A DNA stretch of 64,000 nt from Chryseobacterium capnotolerans (GTDB lineage Bacteria > Bacteroidota > Bacteroidia > Flavobacteriales > Weeksellaceae): the NCBI RefSeq assembly GCF_021278965.1, contig NZ_CP065589.1, positions 1,369,001 through 1,433,000 of the forward strand, written 5' to 3'. Shown here in pieces: positions 19,061 through 26,100 of the stretch. Below the pieces are notes generated by a model. The model ran no database searches. It worked only from the letters and a program-made list of their open reading frames with translations, and was not told the origin of the DNA. The position numbers and the translations under genes were made by a program. Numbering within the stretch: the stretch's first letter is position 1; the number at the start of each line of letters is the position of its first letter.

Positions 19061-19592
19061 AAAGGATATTAAGGAAATAGATTTTTCAAAGTTTACAGGT
19101 GAAGAACTTGCAGATGCTTTTGTCTTTCCTGCTGATAAAATTTTGAATGCGAAGGAGAAAAAAGAGGAAGAGGACTTTTGGGCAGCTCGTAGGAATCAAT
19201 TTAAAAATCGTACTCACAAGCAAAAAATGTATTCAAGATTGTTACAGCTAAAGTTTCAATTGGAAGACTATATAGATAGCAACCAATATGTGGAAGCTTT
19301 TAGTTTTGGATTTTTTTTAAAAGAGTATGTTAGCAGACAAGAAAAAAAAGATAAAGACTTTGCTGTTGAGGTGGATATTAAGCCTGCTGTACTGAGTCAA
19401 TATATTAATAATCATCGAAATCCGACAGATGAGTTCATCATTAGACTTGAATTACATTCCAACGGGATGATTCCCGCAATAAATTGGTTTAAAGTTATTC
19501 AAAAAGATAAAGAGCATGAGATCATGACAAATCAAAAATTAAGAGATGAAGAACGTAAGCATGTTAAAAATAAACTAGGATTTGCCTATTAG
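19047..19592 (+). CDS. HTH-type protein, candidate antitoxin
   Basis: 181 residues, charged and without membrane segments. Residues about 60-110 are helical (QKMYSRLLQLKFQLEDYIDSNQ), followed by a helix-turn-helix-like segment: FFLKEYVSRQEKKDKDFAVEVDIKPAVLSQYINNHRNPTDEFIIRLELHSN, in which IKPAVLSQYINNHRNP resembles an XRE recognition helix. It starts within the last codons of the GNAT-like gene. I infer a DNA-binding antitoxin that binds the palindrome at 18545-18571. The hairpin H2 and ompA copy D follow its stop by 30-60 bases. Confidence 0.55.
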   Translation: MKTNRKDIKEIDFSKFTGEELADAFVFPADKILNAKEKKEEEDFWAARRNQFKNRTHKQKMYSRLLQLKFQLEDYIDSNQYVEAFSFGFFLKEYVSRQEKKDKDFAVEVDIKPAVLSQYINNHRNPTDEFIIRLELHSNGMIPAINWFKVIQKDKEHEIMTNQKLRDEERKHVKNKLGFAY

Positions 19593-19620
19593 CTTTTACT
19601 TACTTTAAAGAGATAGCTTG

Positions 19621-19644
19621 CTCCAAAGTTGGAAGACTTTGGAG
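19621..19644. repeat. Hairpin H2 of the CTCCAAAGT family
   Basis: CTCCAAAGT (19621-19629) and ACTTTGGAG (19636-19644) form a perfect 9-bp stem with the loop TGGAAG. There is no T tract, so it is not an ordinary terminator. Its right arm runs straight into ompA-tail copy D. Confidence 0.75.
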
Positions 19645-19649
19645 AGTGA

Positions 19650-19735
19650 GGCTTCGGCAGCAAAAATCCGATAGCGGATAATAATTCTGAACAAGGAAAG
19701 GCGCAAAATCGTAGGTGGAGCTGGTGAAAAAATAA
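19650..19735 (+). repeat. Copy D of the ompA 3' end
   Basis: Reads [20 protein letters not shown], then a one-base deletion in CGTAG(A)GTGGAG shifts the frame, then the remaining tail to TAA. The copy begins abruptly at GGCTTCGG after hairpin H2. Downstream, CCCTGTAATAAACTATTTAATGATGAAAA again resembles the spacer after intact ompA. Confidence 0.8.
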
Positions 19736-19759
19736 TATGACCCTGTAATAAACTATTTA

Positions 19760-20677
19760 ATGATGAAAATCAGATATTTTACCCTTTTATTGGGAATGGT
19801 TGGAGCCGGTCTTTTTGGACAGACTCCAGAAAAAATTACTTTTAAAGATACCCAAAACCATTATTTGAAATTGGTTCCGAAGGATAAAGCTGAAGGAATC
19901 CTTGTTATTTTACCCGGAGGCGGTGAAAATGGCGAAAAAGTAATGAATCAGATTAAGCTGGATGATCTGGCATTGGAAAAGAATCTCATCGTATTACTTC
20001 CAACCTGGGAAGACGGGGATTTCGGATTTCATATAGAGCAGAAGTTTTTAGACAGAATGGTAAAGGATACAGTAGAAAAGCATAAAGTTTCTAAAGATAA
20101 AATATCCATTGGCGGACTTTCTGGTGGTGGAATGCTGGCTTTTACCTATGCTGAAAGAGCAATCAGGGACAAAAACACCTATTTTATCCCCAATTCTGTA
20201 TTCGCTCTTGATGCACCGTTAGATTACGAGAATATGTATTACAGGCTGCAGAGAGAGATAGAAAGAGACTATTCTGATATTGGAACTAATGAAGCAAAAT
20301 ATCTAACTGCTGAAATGGTTGAAGCCATTGGTACACCGGATAAAAACAGATCCAATTACCTAAGAGAATCTATGTTTTCTTATCGTGAAAAAGATGGAGG
20401 CAATGCCAAATATCTTCTGAATATCCCTATTCTGATGTATACAGAACCTGGAATTATATGGCAGATGGAAAACAGAGGAAGGGATATTTACGACCTTAAT
20501 GTGGCAGATATTACAGCTATGATTAATCTATTACGATTAAAAGGCCACAAAAACGCTGATCTTGTCATCACCAATGATCGTGGAATTCGTCCGGACGGTA
20601 CAAGACATCCTCATTCATGGAGTATTATGGATTCTAAAGAATGTTTAAACTGGATATTAAAACATATGAAGGCATAA
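19760..20677 (+). CDS. Secreted alpha/beta hydrolase
   Basis: 305 residues with signal peptide MMKIRYFTLLLGMVGAGLFGQ. The oxyanion region is LVILPGGGENGEK, and the nucleophile elbow is SIGGLSGGGMLAFTYAERA (G-x-S-G-G, Ser near residue 118). A catalytic His is likely in the final segment (GTRHPHSWSIMDSKECLNWIL). This is the pattern of polyhydroxybutyrate-depolymerase/esterase-like hydrolases. It starts 25 bases after ompA-tail copy D and is followed by copy E, so it is the cargo of one array unit. Substrate unknown. Plus-strand transcription probably ends at the terminator at 20851-20878. Confidence 0.75.
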   Translation: MMKIRYFTLLLGMVGAGLFGQTPEKITFKDTQNHYLKLVPKDKAEGILVILPGGGENGEKVMNQIKLDDLALEKNLIVLLPTWEDGDFGFHIEQKFLDRMVKDTVEKHKVSKDKISIGGLSGGGMLAFTYAERAIRDKNTYFIPNSVFALDAPLDYENMYYRLQREIERDYSDIGTNEAKYLTAEMVEAIGTPDKNRSNYLRESMFSYREKDGGNAKYLLNIPILMYTEPGIIWQMENRGRDIYDLNVADITAMINLLRLKGHKNADLVITNDRGIRPDGTRHPHSWSIMDSKECLNWILKHMKA

Positions 20678-20710
20678 AGTGACCACAGCTGATAGAATGT
20701 TTCAAAGGTA

Positions 20711-20806
20711 TTAGCAGAGGGCTTCGGTAGCAAAAATCCGATGGCGGATAACAGTTCTGAACAAGGGAAGGCGCAAAATCGAAGAGTAGAGCTGGTGAAA
20801 AAGTAA
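20711..20806 (+). repeat. Copy E of the ompA 3' end
   Basis: Reads [20 protein letters not shown] through NRRVELVKK to TAA, intact in frame, with two conservative changes relative to the real gene (I to M, N to S). The sequence just after (AATGTAAACCTTATAAGAATATAGAATTAGA) still resembles the spacer downstream of intact ompA. It is the last clear copy. Confidence 0.8.
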
Positions 20807-20850
20807 TGTAAACCTTATAAGAATATAGAATTAGATATTTTTTTACTTAA

Positions 20851-20878
20851 AAATCCCAACGAAGGTTGGGTTTTTTTT
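20851..20878 (+). terminator. Terminator closing the ompA-tail array
   Basis: AATCCCAAC and GTTGGGTT pair around GAAG, followed by eight T residues. A strong rightward terminator. Confidence 0.85.
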
Positions 20879-20899
20879 GTTTTATTTCTGGAGAGCAGG

Positions 20900-21160
20900 T
20901 TATTCTCTTTTATTGATTTTTTTTCTAAACCAATTCTTTATATTTTTAAAAAACTCTAGATGAATATTTTCTAACTTGTATATATGTTCATCTAATTCCT
21001 TTAATAGTTCAAATTGTTTTTCAATATATTCATTGAAACCAATGATCTTGTCATCATAAAACTTTTCATTTTCTTGCAGAGCTTTTTTAATTTCTTTAAA
21101 TGTCATGAATTTATATGGTGTTTTTTTACTTTTGTTACTTGATTTCAGTATTTCTCTCAT
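20900..21160 (-). CDS. Hypothetical small charged helical protein
   Basis: 86 residues, MREILKSSNKSKKTPYKFMTFKEIKKALQENEKF..., rich in Lys and Glu and almost certainly helical (FNEYIEKQFELLKELDEHIYKLENIHLEFFKN suggests a coiled coil). No signal peptide, no known motif. It is leftward, facing the array terminator. A terminator-like hairpin lies just upstream of it (21203-21229), so it has its own promoter within about 40 bases. Function unknown. Confidence 0.45.
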   Translation of the reverse strand: MREILKSSNKSKKTPYKFMTFKEIKKALQENEKFYDDKIIGFNEYIEKQFELLKELDEHIYKLENIHLEFFKNIKNWFRKKINKRE

Positions 21161-21202
21161 AGCTACATAAATAATTACTAAACGTATGGTTCTTTGTAAT
21201 CA

Positions 21203-21229
21203 AAAAATCTCAGCACTGCTGAGATTTTT
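21203..21229 (-). terminator. Terminator after the 48-residue cationic protein gene
   Basis: AAAAATCTCAGCA and TGCTGAGATTTTT are a perfect 13-bp inverted repeat around a single C, with a T tract on the leftward strand. Confidence 0.75.
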
Positions 21230-21253
21230 AAAGATATTGTAACATTCCAAAAA

Positions 21254-21400
21254 TTATTTCGAATCTCCAGGTTTGTGTTTGTGAGGTTTTAGATCCGGAT
21301 GTTTTGGTTTTGTTTCAGGGGTTACTCTTCTTCTTCTGTCTGGGGTTCCATCAGACTTGTCAGGTTTTGGGCCTGGCTTAATTGCTTTAATTGTTTCCAT
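21254..21400 (-). CDS. Small Pro/Lys/Arg-rich cationic protein
   Basis: A 48-residue frame: METIKAIKPGPKPDKSDGTP, then DRRRRVTPETKPKHPDLKPH, then KHKPGDSK and stop. Extremely basic and proline rich, so disordered, and likely to bind nucleic acid or another polyanion; that is inference. It has a normal start and its own terminator at 21203-21229, which supports expression. I do not recognise the family. Confidence 0.5.
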   Translation of the reverse strand: METIKAIKPGPKPDKSDGTPDRRRRVTPETKPKHPDLKPHKHKPGDSK

Positions 21401-21511
21401 TATAAAATTTATTTAACATACTAAATTTAAGGTAGGTCAAACTTCCTACATTACGGAAAACCACAATTGATGTATTATAATCTTCTTATTTTTATATATA
21501 AATAACTTAAT

Positions 21512-22342
21512 ATGATACTAACGTTAATTAATATCTAATTTGGTATTGGTGAATTCTTCTCAACAACATTCTTAATTTTAATTATTTTATCATTCTGCGT
21601 TTATCTCTACAGGATTTCCAAATATAAAAAGTATCAGAAATCTAAATATGCAATTTCATGTCTTTCAATCATATTAACTCTACATTTAGTAGTCTTTCCT
21701 TTTCTATATACTTTAATGCTCAAAAGTAATCCAGCTAGTTTTGAATTTAAAACAGCTATTCATGATAGTCGAAAACGAGTAGTGCTTAATGAGTGGATTG
21801 ATGATTCGAAGAATATTCCTTATGAGATTAAATCTCTCGAAAATATTAAAATTTCAAATTATACTATCCTAAACAGGCAATTAAAACAATTGAAACAATT
21901 AAATTTTACTGAAAGTAATATAATATTTACAGATTACAAGATTAATTTGCCAAGTAAAAATTTTGACTTTACAGCAACTATCTATATTTTTGATAGAAAA
22001 GGTATTTTAAAAAAGGAATTGTATAAAGGTGGAACTCAGGCTGAATTAGATTCTGTGAAATTTGGAAGTATAATAAATCAAAATATTAAATACCTTAAAA
22101 ATGAATTGCATTACTATAAAGTTAAAAAAGCAGAATTAGATAAAAATAATTTTTGGACTTATGCAACACTACTTCCATATAGTATATCTTCAATATTTAC
22201 AGGAAATATGTCCCCATTAACGCCAATGGCTAATATATTATATACTATTCATTATGCTGTCATCTATTGTATTGGGATAGGCATTTTTCTTTATTTTCTA
22301 ATTAAAAATCTGGAGTTCATTATTAGAAATCGAAAATCTTAA
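21512..22342 (+). pseudogene. Hypothetical multi-helix membrane protein interrupted by a stop codon
   Basis: An ATG at 21512 begins MILTLINI, then a TAA at 21536, and the same frame continues FGIGEFFSTTFLILIILSFC (helix 1), a basic loop (YRISKYKKYQKSKY), AISCLSIILTLHLVVFPFLYTL (helix 2), then from the internal ATG at 21716 a ~120-residue soluble region and two C-terminal helices around MANILYTIHYAVIYCIGIGIFLYFLIKN. The soluble part has FTATIYIFDRKGILKKELYKGG. A nonsense change early in the gene is the simplest reading; alternatively translation begins at 21716 and yields a 208-residue protein lacking the first two helices. No family recognised. Confidence 0.55.
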
Positions 22343-22810
22343 TTCTTTTGACTATGATTATGAAAGTGTTGCGTTTTTTCAAATATTGTTTTTTTTATTT
22401 TTTGCTTTAAGTAATATCTCTAAAGTCTGAAGGCTTCGAAGAGCGCAGGTAAATAGGATCATTCTCTTTGATTTTGCTCCAAAGTCAGGAGACTTCGGAG
22501 AGCGGGGGTTATTAGAAAGTCTTATCCAATAAATATACAATTCTTGGAAACAAATTTTTTGAATTTGAGCTGGTAAATAAGAATGAAGATTATTTCCTTT
22601 GAACTATCTCCAAAGTTGAGAGCCATAAGAGAGTGGGAAAGGATTTTTAGATAATATTGTTGTTATAAAATTTTAGATTTACAATACTAGAAAACTACAT
22701 AAAAGTATTTGTGTGGTAGCAGAAATTTTAATTTGAAAATTACTTAGTAATACTAACTCAAAATGAAAAACGTAACTAAAAAAGTTTAGATATTACAGGA
22801 TAAACTAAAC
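22343..22810. repeat. Gene-free stretch with three CTCCAAAGT hairpins
   Basis: H3 is CTCTAAAGTCTGAAGGCTTCGAAGAG (22418-22443, imperfect). H4 is CTCCAAAGTC (22477-22486) with GACTTCGGAG (22491-22500), a 10-bp stem with one mismatch. H5 begins CTCCAAAGTTGAGAG at about 22608 and is degenerate. Between H4 and H5 an open stretch reads ILGNKFFEFELVNKNEDYFL and stop, like another protein tail. No complete gene is visible. AGTTTAG/CTAAACT (22783-22811) is a weak inverted repeat at the end of the reverse transcriptase gene. Confidence 0.6.
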
Positions 22811-23910
22811 TCAAATATCAGAGTTGCGAGCATTTTTTTTAAGTGCATTTAATTTTGCCATTAAAATATATTTTTGATCTATATCATTTAACTTTTTATA
22901 ATATTTTTTAGCAAATTGAGGTTCAATAGATTGAATGAAATGTAACCAGCCGTATAGTCTATTTCGCGTTAACTTTATTTCTTCACCTAATTTACTATAG
23001 AAATCTAAACTATCTGGGTCTTCACCTTCCTTAATTAATTTATGAACAGTATGTGATCTGTAGCCGACTCTTTCTATATAATTAATTTCTAAGCGAATAT
23101 TTTTTTTTCTTTTTTTGAAATTCTTGGAATATAAGAGTCAAAAATAGTTAATCCAGTAACATATTGTTTTTGTCCTCTTTTCATAAATTTCGTTTTTTTG
23201 TCATTTAGCAAAAAGTTGTGTTTTTCTATTGTTAACTTTATACTTTCTAAGGGAATCTCTTCTGTATTTGAAGAAAAGTATAAATCATCAGCATATCTTG
23301 TATAAGTAATTTTTTTTCCACACAATTTTTTTAATTCCTTATCTAATTGATTGGTAACAATATTTGCTAAAGTTGGACTTGTACAAAAACCTTGAACAAG
23401 ATGATTATCTATAGTTACTATTTTTGCTATCCACAATGCAATGTTTTCATTATAGCCTATACTTATTAAGGCCTCTTCAACCATTTTTTCAGTGATGGTT
23501 TCAAAATAATCTTTGATGTCAACTGATAAAACTAGTTTCTTTGCAAGGTGGCACTCTGCATTGGATCTAATGTTTTTTCCTTTTACAAAGCCATGTACAA
23601 TGTCTAAAGGTGTAAAAATTTGAATAAGGTGATTATTTAAAATCTTTAATGAATTCTTTAATTGTAGAGTCCAAATTTTATGTACAGTCCTAAATCCACC
23701 ATTATGCCCTTTCTTTCTTAATTTAAACTGATCTACTGAAATAATATTATTGTTCAAAGAAGTCAAAGAGGCTAGTAATACATCTTCTTGATTAAATGTG
23801 TCTATGTTACGAATGAAATAGTCATCTTCAATAGCTTTTTCAAGAAATAATAAATCACATCTTAAATAGTTAGCTAAATCTTTTTTTGTACTTAATTCGG
23901 TGTGTTTCAT
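22811..23910 (-). pseudogene. Retron-type reverse transcriptase (one-base frameshift near the thumb)
   Basis: The main frame (23910-23089, 273 aa) carries the retron hallmarks: NAECH at 117-121 (the NAxxH motif), DIKDYF at 131-136 with the first catalytic Asp, QGFCTSPTLANIV at 173-185, YADD at 206-209, and VTGL at 251-254, the motif tied to template RNA recognition in retrons. It then ends in a 9-base T run (23100-23108 on the given strand). One additional base restores KKNIRLEINYIERVGY and a thumb-like C-terminus containing RNRLYGWLHFIQSIEPQFAK, ending at 22811, total about 366 residues, a normal retron RT size. It lies 98 bases after the DUF3800 gene, with the RNA candidate between them. 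Confidence 0.88.
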
Positions 23911-23929
23911 TACTTATATAAATATAAAA

Positions 23930-24010
23930 AGTGGGTGTCAGATAAGATAAGATTGAAATATTTTGTTGCCGAATACGAAATCGTATCCAAAGTTTATCTG
24001 TACACCCACT
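23930..24010 (-). ncRNA. Candidate retron msr-msd RNA
   Basis: On the leftward strand, AGTGGGTGTACAGATAA (24010-23994) and TTATCTGACACCCACT (23945-23930) are complementary over 16 bp with one bulged A, like the a1/a2 ends of a retron RNA. Between them 988-971 (23988-23971) form a 7-bp hairpin closed by an AUUU loop (GGATACG/CGTATTC), like the msr hairpins with U-rich loops that retron RTs bind. It fills the gap between the DUF3800 stop codon and the RT start, the normal place. At 81 nt it is short and lacks a long msd stem, so its boundaries are uncertain. Confidence 0.6.
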
Positions 24011-24734
24011 AATAATTTTTTTGTAGATTTTGCAAATATACCTTAAATTCTTCTTTTTTTTGTCTAGAAAAAAAAAGATTTTTGTGAGTATAGTTTACTA
24101 AAGCAATTTTGGGAGCAACCAAATTAAAATTAGATTTCATCCTTGGAATTGGTTTCTCTTCGGTAAATAATTGATAAAAAATAAAATTCAGATAATCTAC
24201 TATTGCTAGATTTTCTTCATCTTTTCCTACTATATGAAACTCGCAGTCAACCCTTTCTTTATAAATGGAGAAGAAATTTGTTAAAATATTATTCAGTGAA
24301 TTCTTTTTCAATTCAATAGTTTCAAAGAAGAAAATATTTTTCTCATTTTTATGTGCTTCTATTCTATCCTTTAATAATTTTTTTAAAGAATATGTAAAAA
24401 AATCAGATTCATCCATAGATTTCATTTTCTCTCTGAAAAAATCAGTTTCTTTATTTGTAATTACGAAGTAAGCCCTGTAATCTAATAATGGTAATATTTT
24501 ATATACTTCTGCACGAACATCCATATTATTTTCAGTTGCATGAAAACCTTGTTTTGATATTTTCTTCCTAATATCTTCATAATAAATAGAGCTTTGAATA
24601 TCAGTTTTTAAATTAAGTAAGGCATCTGTTATTGTTTGTGGGCTATCTGTTTTAATGCAACCATGAATAAAAATTTTTGAATTATTATTTATATTTCCTG
24701 ATTCATCAATATAAAAGTAATTAGTTTTTATCAT
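24009..24734 (-). CDS. DUF3800 protein, predicted retron effector
   Basis: 241 residues. The N-terminal YFYIDESGNINNNSKIFIHGC is the DUF3800 signature (hydrophobic-x-DESG, RNase H-like fold with a likely metal-binding Asp and Glu). Further conserved elements are FHATENNMDVR near residue 65, YFVITNK near 93 and the late DYLNFIFYQLF Asp. Established knowledge: DUF3800 genes accompany one class of retron RTs (type VII in published retron classification, from memory) and occur in other defence loci. It sits between the HTH gene (34 bases) and the RNA/RT. Its stop TAG is the first part of the RNA 5' arm. I infer a nuclease-like effector held in check by the RT-msDNA complex. Confidence 0.8.
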   Translation of the reverse strand: MIKTNYFYIDESGNINNNSKIFIHGCIKTDSPQTITDALLNLKTDIQSSIYYEDIRKKISKQGFHATENNMDVRAEVYKILPLLDYRAYFVITNKETDFFREKMKSMDESDFFTYSLKKLLKDRIEAHKNEKNIFFFETIELKKNSLNNILTNFFSIYKERVDCEFHIVGKDEENLAIVDYLNFIFYQLFTEEKPIPRMKSNFNLVAPKIALVNYTHKNLFFSRQKKEEFKVYLQNLQKNY

Positions 24735-24768
24735 AAAGTATTAAGTAGTGGGATACAAAAATATCTTT

Positions 24769-25002
24769 TTAATCAATTTTGAAGTTCAATAAATCTTTAG
24801 GTGGTATATTTAACCCCCTAGCTAAATCAATCAATGTAGTAAATGCAAAGTTCCTTTTTCCATTTTCTATATCACTTACTGTAGCTTTAGTAATTTTAGA
24901 GCTATTTAGTACAACATCATCTTGAGTAAGTCGAGATTTAAGTCTTAATTCTTTGATGTGTTCTCCAAATTTTTTTAGTATTTCATCTTGCAAAACATCC
25001 AT
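24769..25002 (-). CDS. XRE-family HTH regulator of the retron operon
   Basis: 77 residues: LQDEILKKFGEHIKELRLKSRLTQDDVVLNSSKITKATVSDIENGKRNFAFTTLIDLARGLNIPPKDLLNF. This is a complete Cro/C1 helix-turn-helix, with the recognition helix KATVSDIENGKRN. No other domain. It is first in the leftward operon HTH-DUF3800-RNA-RT, 34 bases before DUF3800. A 9-bp inverted repeat (25043-25070) lies just upstream and is its probable operator, so it should repress its own operon. Confidence 0.88.
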   Translation of the reverse strand: MDVLQDEILKKFGEHIKELRLKSRLTQDDVVLNSSKITKATVSDIENGKRNFAFTTLIDLARGLNIPPKDLLNFKID

Positions 25003-25042
25003 TTATGAGTACTTTCTACAAAGGGCGGAAATTTTTTTGCAA

Positions 25043-25070
25043 ATTTTGTTATAAGAACTTGTAACAAAAT
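25043..25070 (-). promoter_or_regulatory. Palindromic operator of the retron operon
   Basis: ATTTTGTTA (25043-25051) and TAACAAAAT (25062-25070) are perfect inverted 9-mers with a 10-base spacer, 40-68 bases upstream of the HTH start. On the leftward strand the region also has TTTTG and ATTTG elements about 20 bases apart, near the -33/-7 spacing. Confidence 0.6.
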
Positions 25071-25158
25071 GAAAATTTCTTATATTTGGAAAAGATTACT
25101 TATTAAAGTAGCTTTGCGATACTTCAAAGAATAATAGAAGCTATTGCTTAGAATCTCG

Positions 25159-25390
25159 TATCAGAAAACTGGTAATTTTTAGCACACGGGAAGATAGGCA
25201 GGAAGCTCACGACCTAGGCGTGGGCTCTCTTATCTGTGTGCACGGTATACCAGTACCTCTGATTCAGATATTGTAGAGTCCCATGCCGTTTTTATTTCAT
25301 GCTGTTCAGCTTTTCTACAATCATCTTTTTCTAAGCCACTTCATCATATAAAGTATCATGATATGATACAATGGAGTGTACAATCCATTG
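25159..25390. repeat. Long imperfect hairpin and further palindromes in a gene-free stretch
   Basis: 25003-25499 has no supported gene. 25159-25263 folds into an imperfect stem of about 50 bp: ACTGGTA pairs with TACCAGT, GCACAC with GTGTGC, AGATAG with the TTATCT side, and CTCACG with CGTGGG around ACCTAGG. Next come GTATCAT-gat-ATGATAC (25353-25369) and AATGGA/TCCATT (25370-25389). The density of inverted repeats suggests a structured RNA leader for the gene at 25500, part of a retron RNA, or a mobile-element end. Nothing decides between these. Confidence 0.6.
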
Positions 25391-25499
25391 CGGCTTCAGG
25401 GCTTTCACGGGAACACAGATTTTATTTCTATTCATCATTTACCATACAACTCAGCGTACATCGGTAGGCTGGTGGTTTCATGCATTCTAAAAATACATA

Positions 25500-26045
25500 A
25501 TGAAAAAGATAAAAACACATTTCGATACCCGCTTTCGGACAAACAATAAACACTCCGGGCTACAGCTGATGGAAACTTTCTTCCATTTTAATGAGCTGGA
25601 TGATTCCAAAGAAATACTCAGCAACCTGATGAACTATGCAGTAAAGAGAAATAGCTGGATCCATGAAGATCCGGCGGTGATCTTCTATTTTCATCAGTCG
25701 ATGAGGTCGCTCATCCGGGCAGGATATCTCATGATGCTAAAGGAAAGAAAATGGACTGTAGATAGCCAGCCGGAAAAGATTTCCCCGTGGCTTCTTGGCC
25801 TGCTTTCGGAGAAGGAATACCGGAATCCGCTGCTGGTTTTCAAAAAAGCATTCAGAGCATACACCCTCAAAGAATTTGATTATTTTATGTCAGGAATCGT
25901 CTATTTCTCCATGGGCGTCTATGAAAATCTACCGGAAAGGAATATCGTGATGCCCTACATCCATACCGTTAAAATGCTGGATGCTGCACACCTTATTGTT
26001 CAAAGAAAGAGAGAAAAGAAGATGGCCGACACTCATTCAGGATAA
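25500..26045 (+). CDS. Conserved-looking hypothetical protein
   Basis: 181 residues, MKKIKTHFDTRFRTNNKHSG..., no signal peptide or membrane helix, and mostly alpha-helical by composition (LDDSKEILSNLMNYAVKRNS; PAVIFYFHQSMRSLIRAGYLMML; FKKAFRAYTLKEFDYFMSG). GC content is higher than that of the retron genes next to it and the codon use matches the core genes further right, so it probably marks the return to backbone DNA. I do not recognise a family or a function. Its 5' region carries the long hairpin at 25159-25263. Confidence 0.6.
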   Translation: MKKIKTHFDTRFRTNNKHSGLQLMETFFHFNELDDSKEILSNLMNYAVKRNSWIHEDPAVIFYFHQSMRSLIRAGYLMMLKERKWTVDSQPEKISPWLLGLLSEKEYRNPLLVFKKAFRAYTLKEFDYFMSGIVYFSMGVYENLPERNIVMPYIHTVKMLDAAHLIVQRKREKKMADTHSG

Positions 26046-26100
26046 GAGGGTTGTGTATAAATTATTGATTCAGATGGTTAATGTATTGATGATGTTTTTA

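Noticed and set aside
16435..20806. CRISPR-like array from the repeated ~90-base sequence
   Set aside because: Repeats are coding tails of ompA, irregularly spaced by whole genes; no spacers or cas genes.
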